A stretch of DNA of 6,420 nucleotides, taken from positions 1-6,420 of the forward strand of contig NZ_CALHXD010000002.1 in NCBI RefSeq assembly GCF_938040115.1, in the 5' to 3' direction. Below the pieces are notes generated by a model that was not told where the DNA came from, searched no databases, and saw nothing but the letters and a program-made list of their open reading frames with translations. This document shows positions 1 to 5,862 of this stretch, one piece after another. Position numbers and translations under genes: made by a program. Source of the stretch: an uncultured Campylobacter sp. (lineage in GTDB: Bacteria; Campylobacterota; Campylobacteria; Campylobacterales; Campylobacteraceae). Position 1 is the stretch's first letter; every line of letters begins with the position of its first letter.

Positions 1-261
1 TTCGTAGCGAGCGTTTTGTTTGTTAAATTCTGCCTTGAGCACGTCACTACTAACCTCGCAAGTTACCTTGACCAGCTTTAAATCGTTTCCGCTAACGTCT
101 TCCCATTTTACCTTTTGGCAGCCCTTGTAGCCGTCAACGGCGGCGCCTATTGTCATTGATTTTTTTATCGGTAGCGTGTAGTTTTTGACGATATCGATGT
201 TGTTATCGCCGCATCCTGTTAGCGCCAAAACGGTAGCTATGAGAGAAGATTTTATTTTCAT
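1..261 (-). CDS. Small putative lipoprotein, C-terminus cut by window edge
   Basis: An open frame on the minus strand gives 87 residues with no stop before base 1, so the 3' end is missing. The protein begins MKIKSSLIATVLALTGC: a basic start, a hydrophobic stretch and a lipobox (L-T-G-C) with the acceptor cysteine at residue 17, which predicts signal peptidase II processing and membrane anchoring. After a short polar stretch comes NYTLPIKKSMTIGAAVDGY, then a charged/aromatic region with cysteines at 48 and 68 that could form a disulfide. The start at 261 is chosen because AGGAG (complement of 267-271) lies 5 bases upstream of it; an ATG at 265 is only 1 base from AGGAG and its frame stops after about 20 codons. 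The short 'TIGxAxDxYxxxxxxxW' pattern resembles small secreted proteins of unknown function seen in other Gram-negatives, but I recognise no named family. It lies 126 bases downstream of the ClbS-like gene on the same strand and could share its transcript. Confidence 0.72.
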   Translation of the reverse strand, partial: MKIKSSLIATVLALTGCGDNNIDIVKNYTLPIKKSMTIGAAVDGYKGCQKVKWEDVSGNDLKLVKVTCEVSSDVLKAEFNKQNARYE

Positions 262-292
262 TCATTCTCCTGAAATTTAAAAGTCTAAATCT

Positions 293-306
293 AGCTAAAT
301 TTAGCT
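293..306. repeat. 14-bp perfect palindrome between the two leftward genes
   Basis: AGCTAAATTTAGCT reads the same on both strands. It lies in the 126-base gap between the ClbS-like gene and the lipoprotein gene, 32 bases upstream of the lipoprotein start. As RNA it could form only a 5-bp stem with a 4-base loop and has no T-run after it in either direction, so it is not a convincing terminator. It could be an operator, but AAATTT-centred palindromes are common in this AT-rich DNA and chance is a fair explanation. Confidence 0.35.
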
Positions 307-387
307 TAATGTTAAGACGCATTTAAAGCGATGGGCGACCGAATTTGGCGAATTTGCCTGCTTAAATTTGACTAGTAAAGCGGCAGA

Positions 388-903
388 TCACAAGCTAGTT
401 TTTAGACTTCTTTTGTGTTTTCTTATCTTTTTTATCGCCCAGTCGTAGTGTGATGAGGTGCTGCCGGTAATGTAGGCGGCGAGGTTTAGGTTGCCCGTGA
501 AGTTAAAATATCCGCGCGCAAAAAGCTCCTCGTCGCTAAAATTTGTCGCAAGCCGCATAGTTTTTTCGTGTGTTTGCGCTAGTAGAGTTTTAGCCTCGTA
601 AAGCGGCGTATCTTGGTGGTTGCGCCAAATTTGCATGTTCATCTGCGGGTATGTTTTCCAGTTATACGGCTCGGGTAAAAACGCAGTCCGCTCACCGCTT
701 AGGTTCTTTTGGATAAAATTTATCAAAAGCAAATGCCACTCGTAAAGGTGCGCGAGCACGTCTCGGACGCATTTGTCCCTATCCTCGAAGTCAAATTTGG
801 CCTCTTGCTCTGCCTCATTCATGCTTTCAACTAGAGATAAAAGCTTTTTAAAATTTGTCTCTGAAGCACTTAGTAAGTCTATTTTATTCGTAGGTCGCGG
901 CAT
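388..903 (-). CDS. ClbS/DfsB family four-helix-bundle protein
   Basis: The 171-residue product begins MPRPTNKIDLLSASETNFKK, the characteristic opening of the ClbS/DfsB family (DinB-like four-helix bundles). Other family signatures are the 'RDVLAHLYEWHLLL' helix at about 47-60, 'PEPYNWKTYPQMN' at 77-89, and a C-terminal 'SHYDWAIKKIRKH' at 151-163. ClbS of colibactin-producing E. coli is a cyclopropane hydrolase that protects the producer from its own genotoxin; most homologues in bacteria without colibactin genes have no known role. No signal peptide or membrane segment is visible, so it is probably cytoplasmic. The frame stays open upstream to an ATG at 981, but the start at 903 is preferred: it matches the family N-terminus, has AAGGGA 5 bases upstream, and a TATAAT box (931-936) lies inside the longer version. 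Family assignment is firm; function is not known. It is divergent from napA and nothing visible links it to nitrate respiration. Confidence 0.9.
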   Translation of the reverse strand: MPRPTNKIDLLSASETNFKKLLSLVESMNEAEQEAKFDFEDRDKCVRDVLAHLYEWHLLLINFIQKNLSGERTAFLPEPYNWKTYPQMNMQIWRNHQDTPLYEAKTLLAQTHEKTMRLATNFSDEELFARGYFNFTGNLNLAAYITGSTSSHYDWAIKKIRKHKRSLKTSL

Positions 904-930
904 TTTTATCCCTTGGCTAAATTTGAGCAA

Positions 931-936
931 ATTATA
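931..936 (-). promoter_or_regulatory. Probable -10 box of the ClbS-like gene
   Basis: On the minus strand the bases read TATAAT, a perfect sigma-70 -10 hexamer, 27 bases upstream of the start codon at 903. This would give a 5' leader of about 20 bases containing the AAGGGA ribosome binding site. Upstream on that strand is an A/T-rich stretch rather than a clear -35, as is usual in Campylobacter promoters. The position also argues against the longer ATG start at 981. This is sequence inference only. Confidence 0.5.
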
Positions 937-1052
937 CAGCGCATTTTTAAATTTGCACTTTAAAGATACGGGTATTACCAAAAGCTACAAAATATAAAAG
1001 GTAAAATTTAATTTATATTTGTATTTTAAAAATTAAAAATAAAACTTAAATA

Positions 1053-1093
1053 TATAGCTCAAATTTGATCAAATTTACAATTTATGAGCTATA
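1053..1093. repeat. Inverted repeat enclosing a 16-bp perfect palindrome
   Basis: TATAGCTCA at 1053-1061 is matched exactly by its reverse complement TGAGCTATA at 1085-1093. Beginning at base 1061 is AAATTTGATCAAATTT (1061-1076), which is a perfect palindrome by itself. The element could fold as a hairpin with a 9-bp stem containing three G-C pairs, or offer a symmetric protein site. No T-run follows on the plus strand, so it is not a typical rightward terminator. It is about 420 bases upstream of napA and 150 upstream of the ClbS-like start. The core TTGATCAA lacks the four-base spacer of an FNR-type site. Function unknown; chance in AT-rich DNA is possible. Confidence 0.5.
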
Positions 1094-1472
1094 CGGTCTT
1101 GAGTTTTAATCAATTTTATACCTATGATAATTTAGCCTAAAATTAGCGCTTTTAAAAGGTTAAATTTAAAAATAGACCACTATTTTTATACTTGATATAT
1201 AGCTTTATATTTACAATGAAAAAATGTTACGATTTTACACGTTAAATTTGTATTTTATAAATAGTTTCTGAAATATTATGGGTTTTGTTATCAAAAAGAA
1301 TATCAAATTTATTAAATATAAAAAAATATATTTATTCGTAATTTTAAGCTTTACCCCTAAAATAGGCAAAATAAAGATAATTTTGGTCTTAATTTGAATG
1401 CCAAATATTGCTAAAGAACTAATTGTTTTTAATCAACTTAAATTTAGGTTGTAACGGTTAATATCCGCCTGA

Positions 1473-1494
1473 TTTTTAAGAACTATCTTAAAAA
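1473..1494 (+). promoter_or_regulatory. Perfect 9+9-bp dyad directly upstream of the napA RBS
   Basis: The left arm TTTTTAAGA (1473-1481) and right arm TCTTAAAAA (1486-1494) are exact reverse complements separated by ACTA. The element ends 6 bases before the GAGGAG ribosome binding site. It has the shape of a dimeric regulator site and also contains a -10-like TATCTT (1484-1489) after a T-rich stretch, so an operator overlapping the promoter is one reading; a small hairpin in the mRNA leader is another. The half-site TTAAG differs from the CRP/FNR-type TTGAT and from the NssR-type TTAAC, so I assign no regulator. The arms are mostly A/T, so a chance match is not excluded. Confidence 0.4.
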
Positions 1495-1511
1495 ATAAAC
1501 GAGGAGATAAA

Positions 1512-4298
1512 ATGGATCGACGAGATTTTATAAAAAGCGCCGCCGCTTCGGCTGCTTGCGCGAGTGCCGGTATAGCGCTGCCTAGCTCTATGGCAGCTGC
1601 GCAAAACGCAGCTGAAAAGGGCTGGCGCTGGGATAAGGCTGCATGTAGGTTCTGCGGAACTGGCTGCGGCGTAATGATCGCAACCAAAGAGGGCAAAATC
1701 GTAGCCGTCAAGGGCGACCCTGAAGCACCCGTAAACCGCGGCCTAAACTGCATCAAAGGCTACTTTAACGCCAAGATCATGTACGGCGCAGACCGCATCA
1801 CTCAGCCGCTTTTGCGCGTGAACGAAAAGGGTGAATTTGACAAAAAGGGCAAATTTAAGCCTATTAGCTGGGAAAAAGCCTTTGACATCATGGCGGAAAA
1901 ATATAAAGAGACCATGAAGAAAAACGGCGTGCATTCAGCCTGCGTTTTTGGCTCGGGTCAATACACTATTTTAGAGGGTTATGCAGCCGTCAAACTATGG
2001 AAAGCGGGTATTAGAAGCAACTCTATTGACCCGAATGCTCGCCACTGTATGGCGTCCGCGGTCGTCGGATTTATGCAGACTTTCGGTATCGACGAGCCTG
2101 CGGGCTGCTACGACGACATAGAGCTAACCGATACTATCGTGGCTTGGGGCGCTAATATGGCCGAGATGCACCCGATACTTTGGGCGCGCGTAAGCGATAA
2201 AAAGCTAAGCAATCCCGAGCGCGTAAAGGTCGTAAATTTAAGCACGTATTCGACTAGAACGTCAAATATCGCCGATTCCGAGATTATTTTCGCTCCTTCA
2301 AGCGACGTTGCTATCTGGAACTACATCGCTCACGAGATCGTTTATAATCATCCTGAAGCCATTGATTGGGACTACGTAAATAGCCACTGCGTATTTGCGA
2401 CGGGCCCTGCCGATATCGGCTATGGGCTTAGAAATAATCCAAATCATCCTAACTACAATACCGAAAAAGACGTCATCGAGACCGAACTTAAAAAGACTTT
2501 AAGCAAAAACGAAGGCGTGACTCTGGGCTATCTAGGCTATAAAGAGGGCGACGTGATGGAAAATAAAAATACGGCTACCGCGGGCAAACACTGGCAAATC
2601 ACGTTTGAGGAATTTAAAGAAGCTCTTAAACCTTATACGCTTGATTTCTCCGCTCCGCTAATAAAAGGCGATCCGAACGAGGATTTGGAAGAATTTAAGA
2701 AAAAACTAAAGCAACTAGCCGACTGGTACATCGAAAAAGGTAGAAAAGTAGTTAGCTTTTGGACAATGGGCTTTAACCAGCACCAACGCGGCACTTGGGT
2801 AAACGAACAAGCCTATATGGTGCATATGCTACTTGGTAAACAAGCAAAACCGGGCGAGGGCGCTTTCTCGCTAACCGGACAACCAAGCGCATGCGGAACG
2901 GCACGCGAGGTCGGTACTTTCGTTCATCGCTTGCCTGCGGATATGGTCGTAGATAACGCCGAACACCGCGAAATAAGCGAGAAAATTTGGAAACTTCCTA
3001 AAAACACGCTAAATCCGAAAGTCGCCTCCCACTACGTAAAAATGATGCGCGATATGGAAGACGGAAAGATGAAATGGGCGTGGGTGCAGGTAAATAACCC
3101 GTGGCAAAACACCGCAAACGCAAACCACTGGATAAAAGCCGCACGCGAGATGGATAACTTTATCATCGTCTCAGACCCGTATCCGGGCATCTCGGCTAAG
3201 GTTGCCGATCTAATCTTGCCTACTGCGATGATTTACGAAAAATGGGGCGCATACGGTAACGCTGAGCGCCGAACGCAGCACTGGCGTCAGCAAGTCCTTC
3301 CGGTAGGCGAAGCGATGAGCGACACGTGGCAAATGCTAGAATTTGCTAAGCGCTTTAAGCTAAAAGAGGTTTGGGGCGAACAAAAAGTGGATGATAAGCT
3401 AACGCTTCCAAGCGTGCTAGACGAGGCAAAAGCCATGGGTTATAGCGAAGAAGATACGCTATTTTACGTGCTTTTCGCAAACGAAGAGGCTAAGAGCTAT
3501 CCTGCAAAAGACGCGATAATGGAAGATTTCGATAACTCTGAAGTTTTCGGCGATAGCAGAAAAGTAGTCGGTTCAGACGGCAAGGTATTTGAGGGCTACG
3601 GATTTTTCATCCAAAAATACCTTTGGGAAGATTACCGCAAATTTGGCTCCGGTCACGGACACGATCTAGCCGACTTTGATACCTATCACAAAGTGCGCGG
3701 TCTAAGATGGCCTGTAGTAGACGGCAAAGAAACTCAGTGGAGATTTAACGCCAAATATGATCCGTATGCCAAAAAATTTGCCGAGGAGGGCAAGCAGTTT
3801 GCATTCTACGGAAATAAAAAAGCCAAGTTGCAAAAAGGCGATTTGACCAAAGTAACTAGCGGAGACGAGAAATTTTCTATCGCTAATAAGGCCAAAATTT
3901 TCTTCCGTCCTTATATGGATCCTTGCGAGATGCCTGATGATACCTATCCGCTATGGCTATGCACGGGTCGCGTCTTGGAGCACTGGCACACCGGCACTAT
4001 GACTATGCGTGTTCCTGAGCTTTACCGTGCGGTTCCAGAGGCTCTTTGCTACATGCACGAGGGCGATGCGCAAAAGCTAAATTTACAGCATAACGACGTC
4101 GTTTGGGTCGAATCTCGCCGCGGTAAGGTAAAAGCAAGAATCGATCTGCGCGGACGAAATAAACCGCCGATGGGTCTAGTTTACGTGCCGTTTTTTGATG
4201 AAAACGTGTTTATCAACAAAGTCTGCCTAGATGCGACTTGCCCGATCTCAAAAGAGACCGACTATAAAAAATGTGCGGTTAAAATTTACAAGGCGTAA
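1512..4298 (+). CDS. napA: Periplasmic nitrate reductase catalytic subunit NapA
   Basis: NapA reduces nitrate to nitrite in the periplasm, using a Mo-bis-molybdopterin guanine dinucleotide centre and one [4Fe-4S] cluster, with electrons supplied by NapB. The 928-residue product starts with a Tat signal, D-R-R-D-F-I-K at 2-8, then an alanine-rich stretch with likely cleavage near residue 30 (MAAA-QNA). The cluster ligands are C45-x2-C48-x3-C52-x27-C80, and the molybdenum ligand is C179 in NARHCMAS. A molybdopterin-dinucleotide-binding C-terminal domain begins near residue 814 (WLCTGRVLEHWHTGTMT). The length fits epsilonproteobacterial NapA (about 925) rather than the shorter enterobacterial form (about 830). 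GAGGAG at 1501-1506, 5 bases before the ATG, fixes the start. It is first in the operon and 2 bases before napG. No frameshift or missing ligand is seen. Formate dehydrogenase and assimilatory reductases are relatives, but the napGHB neighbours decide the call. Confidence 0.98.
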   Translation: MDRRDFIKSAAASAACASAGIALPSSMAAAQNAAEKGWRWDKAACRFCGTGCGVMIATKEGKIVAVKGDPEAPVNRGLNCIKGYFNAKIMYGADRITQPLLRVNEKGEFDKKGKFKPISWEKAFDIMAEKYKETMKKNGVHSACVFGSGQYTILEGYAAVKLWKAGIRSNSIDPNARHCMASAVVGFMQTFGIDEPAGCYDDIELTDTIVAWGANMAEMHPILWARVSDKKLSNPERVKVVNLSTYSTRTSNIADSEIIFAPSSDVAIWNYIAHEIVYNHPEAIDWDYVNSHCVFATGPADIGYGLRNNPNHPNYNTEKDVIETELKKTLSKNEGVTLGYLGYKEGDVMENKNTATAGKHWQITFEEFKEALKPYTLDFSAPLIKGDPNEDLEEFKKKLKQLADWYIEKGRKVVSFWTMGFNQHQRGTWVNEQAYMVHMLLGKQAKPGEGAFSLTGQPSACGTAREVGTFVHRLPADMVVDNAEHREISEKIWKLPKNTLNPKVASHYVKMMRDMEDGKMKWAWVQVNNPWQNTANANHWIKAAREMDNFIIVSDPYPGISAKVADLILPTAMIYEKWGAYGNAERRTQHWRQQVLPVGEAMSDTWQMLEFAKRFKLKEVWGEQKVDDKLTLPSVLDEAKAMGYSEEDTLFYVLFANEEAKSYPAKDAIMEDFDNSEVFGDSRKVVGSDGKVFEGYGFFIQKYLWEDYRKFGSGHGHDLADFDTYHKVRGLRWPVVDGKETQWRFNAKYDPYAKKFAEEGKQFAFYGNKKAKLQKGDLTKVTSGDEKFSIANKAKIFFRPYMDPCEMPDDTYPLWLCTGRVLEHWHTGTMTMRVPELYRAVPEALCYMHEGDAQKLNLQHNDVVWVESRRGKVKARIDLRGRNKPPMGLVYVPFFDENVFINKVCLDATCPISKETDYKKCAVKIYKA

Positions 4299-4300
4299 TT

Positions 4301-5065
4301 ATGCAAAATAGAAGAGAGGCTTTAAAATTTGGGTTAAAAGCGATTAGTTTGGTTCTCGCGGGCGGCTTTGCCTGGAGTACGCAAACGACGGCTAAAGCCC
4401 AAACTCTACTCATCAGGCCGCCAGGTGCTTTGAAGGAGAAAAATTTCCTTAGCGAGTGCATACGCTGCGGGCTTTGCGTAGAAGCCTGTCCTTGGGATAC
4501 GCTTAAGCTCGCGGATCTAGACGACGGATTGCCTTACGGCACTCCGTTTTTTACCCCGCGAAATATCCCTTGCTATATGTGTACGGATATCCCGTGCACG
4601 GTCGCCTGTCCGACCGGAGCGCTAGATACGAAGCTAGTGAGCGAGGATAATGGAAAGCTAAATATAAACAAAGCGCAGATGGGTATCGCGGTGCTGGATC
4701 CAAATTTCTGCATCGCTTACGAGGGACTTCGCTGCGACGCTTGTTACCGCGCCTGTCCTTTGATAGATAAAGCGCTAAGGCTTGAGTACGTCCGCAACGA
4801 ACGCACGCAAAAGCACGCGTTTTTTAAACCGGTCGTGGACGCCGACTACTGCACGGGCTGCGGCATGTGCGAGCAAGTTTGCGTGACGCCAAAAGCCTCT
4901 ATCTTCGTGCTTCCGCGCGAGATCGGACTGGGCTCTAGCAACGAACAGTACGTAAAAGGCTGGGTCGAGGGCGCGGATAAAAAGCTAAAAGACGCTGAGC
5001 CAAAAGAGTTTAAAACCGACGAGAAAAAGCTAAACGACTATCTAAATAGCGGAGATTTGCTATGA
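4301..5065 (+). CDS. napG: Ferredoxin-type quinol dehydrogenase subunit NapG
   Basis: NapG is a periplasmic iron-sulfur protein that pairs with membrane-bound NapH to pass quinol electrons toward NapB and NapA. The 254-residue product begins with a twin-arginine signal (N-R-R-E-A-L-K at 3-9, with Ala where Phe is usual) and a hydrophobic stretch ending at a likely AKA cleavage site at 31-33. Sixteen cysteines form four [4Fe-4S] motifs: 53/56/59/63, 91/94/99/103, 137/145/148/152 and 184/187/190/194, the standard NapG/MauM layout. The C-terminal 45 residues are charged and carry no cysteine. The ATG is 2 bases after the napA stop; its weak ribosome binding site (AAGGCG) overlaps the napA end, suggesting translational coupling. 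The stop overlaps the napH start in ATGA. Confidence 0.97.
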   Translation: MQNRREALKFGLKAISLVLAGGFAWSTQTTAKAQTLLIRPPGALKEKNFLSECIRCGLCVEACPWDTLKLADLDDGLPYGTPFFTPRNIPCYMCTDIPCTVACPTGALDTKLVSEDNGKLNINKAQMGIAVLDPNFCIAYEGLRCDACYRACPLIDKALRLEYVRNERTQKHAFFKPVVDADYCTGCGMCEQVCVTPKASIFVLPREIGLGSSNEQYVKGWVEGADKKLKDAEPKEFKTDEKKLNDYLNSGDLL

Positions 5066-5862
5066 AATACTTGATTTTAAGAAGGATAAGTCAAATTTTG
5101 ATCCTAGGGTTGTTTTTTGCGAGCAACTACTACGGAATTAAAATTTTACAAGGCAATCTCAGTTCGTCTTTGCTTTTCGGAGTCGTTCCTCTTAGCGATC
5201 CGTTTGCCGTTTTGCAGCTATATCTAGCTAGTTTTAGTATCGCTTCGGGCGCGCTTGTGGGAGCCGCTATCGTGTTTGCTTTTTACGCGATTGTCGCTCC
5301 GCGCGCTTTTTGTAGCTGGGTTTGCCCGGTAAATATCATCACCGAAACCGCTCGCTGGGTCAGAGTAAAGCTTGGCTACGACAAAGATAAAAAATTCGTA
5401 AATTTCACGCGAAGCGCGAGATATTACGTTTTGGGATTTACGCTTTTTATCTCGCTAGTCACTTCGGCTCCGGCGTTTGAGGGCATTAGCTTTATCGGCA
5501 TTATTCAGCGCGGCGTCATCTACGGCGGCACGTTGTGGCTGTTTGTGGCGTTTGGAGTGTTTGCGATAGACGCGTTTATCGGCGATAGACTAGTCTGCTC
5601 AAAGCTTTGTCCGCTGGGCGCTTTTTACGCGATAGCCGGCAAGTTTGCTATTATCAGAGTAAAGCACGACGCGGCTAGCTGTACTAACTGTATGAAATGC
5701 AAGCTAATCTGCCCGGAAAACCAAGTGCTCGGCATTATCGGCAAGCAAAGCGGGTTTATAACATCGAGCGAGTGCATCAGCTGCGGACGCTGTATCGACG
5801 TCTGCGATGACGACGCGCTCAAATTTAACATTAGAAATTTACTAAAGGAGAAAAATCAATGA
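5062..5862 (+). CDS. napH: Membrane quinol dehydrogenase subunit NapH
   Basis: NapH is the inner-membrane partner of NapG and is thought to oxidise menaquinol where NapC is absent. The 266-residue product has about four hydrophobic segments (roughly 8-24, 55-78, 121-138, 153-174). Two C-x3-C-P motifs follow the second and fourth segments (C84/C88 and C179/C183), the family hallmark placed on the cytoplasmic side. The C-terminal domain carries two ferredoxin-type [4Fe-4S] motifs, 207/210/213/217 and 238/241/244/248. The second ends in C-D-D-D rather than C-P. GGAG at 5051-5054 precedes the start, which overlaps the napG stop by 4 bases; the stop overlaps the napB start in the same way. Length and motif order match NapH, and the nap setting separates it from NosR/CcoG/RdxA-like relatives. 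Confidence 0.97.
   Translation: MKYLILRRISQILILGLFFASNYYGIKILQGNLSSSLLFGVVPLSDPFAVLQLYLASFSIASGALVGAAIVFAFYAIVAPRAFCSWVCPVNIITETARWVRVKLGYDKDKKFVNFTRSARYYVLGFTLFISLVTSAPAFEGISFIGIIQRGVIYGGTLWLFVAFGVFAIDAFIGDRLVCSKLCPLGAFYAIAGKFAIIRVKHDAASCTNCMKCKLICPENQVLGIIGKQSGFITSSECISCGRCIDVCDDDALKFNIRNLLKEKNQ

Larger units (their letters stand above)
904..1511. other. AT-rich divergent intergenic region upstream of napA
   Basis: These 608 bases separate the leftward ClbS-like gene from rightward napA. I see no convincing gene: open frames are short, lack ribosome binding sites and have compositions expected from AT-rich DNA. G+C counted on three 60-base lines (1021-1080, 1201-1260, 1321-1380) is 8, 11 and 12, against 35 in a line inside napA (1681-1740). 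Contents worth noting are the leftward -10 box, the inverted repeat at 1053-1093, a 10-base direct repeat ATATATAGCT at 1050-1059 and 1195-1204, rightward -10-like hexamers TATACT (1187-1192) and GATAAT (1376-1381), and the dyad at 1473-1494. It is long enough to hold the nap promoter with upstream regulator sites and possibly a small RNA, but none can be fixed from sequence alone. Confidence 0.75.

Noticed and set aside
904..981. A longer start (ATG at 981) for the ClbS-like gene, adding 26 residues
   Set aside because: The family N-terminus MPRPTNK begins at 903, AAGGGA sits just upstream of it, and a TATAAT box lies inside the extension. The extra residues look like translated promoter DNA.
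1099..1113. FNR-like site TTGAG...ATCAA
   Set aside because: The TTGA and TCAA half-sites are 7 bases apart instead of the 6 needed for TTGAT-N4-ATCAA, and the site is about 400 bases from napA. Such near-matches are frequent in this composition.
1216..1245. Nine-codon frame MKKCYDFTR as a possible leader peptide
   Set aside because: It lacks a ribosome binding site, is far from napA, and shows no attenuator structure after it.
1278..1397. Plus-strand 39-residue frame beginning MGFVIKKNIKF in the intergenic gap
   Set aside because: No Shine-Dalgarno sequence precedes it, and the Lys/Ile/Phe-rich product is what random AT-rich DNA encodes.
1452..1460. TAACGGTTA dyad as a possible NssR/CRP-family site
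   Set aside because: Only one base separates the TAAC/GTTA arms, whereas TTAAC-N4-GTTAA needs four.
1433..1756. Minus-strand open frame of 107 codons overlapping the napA start
   Set aside because: It is antisense to the Tat signal and [4Fe-4S] region of napA, has no family features and no supporting ribosome binding site, and is explained by napA codon composition.
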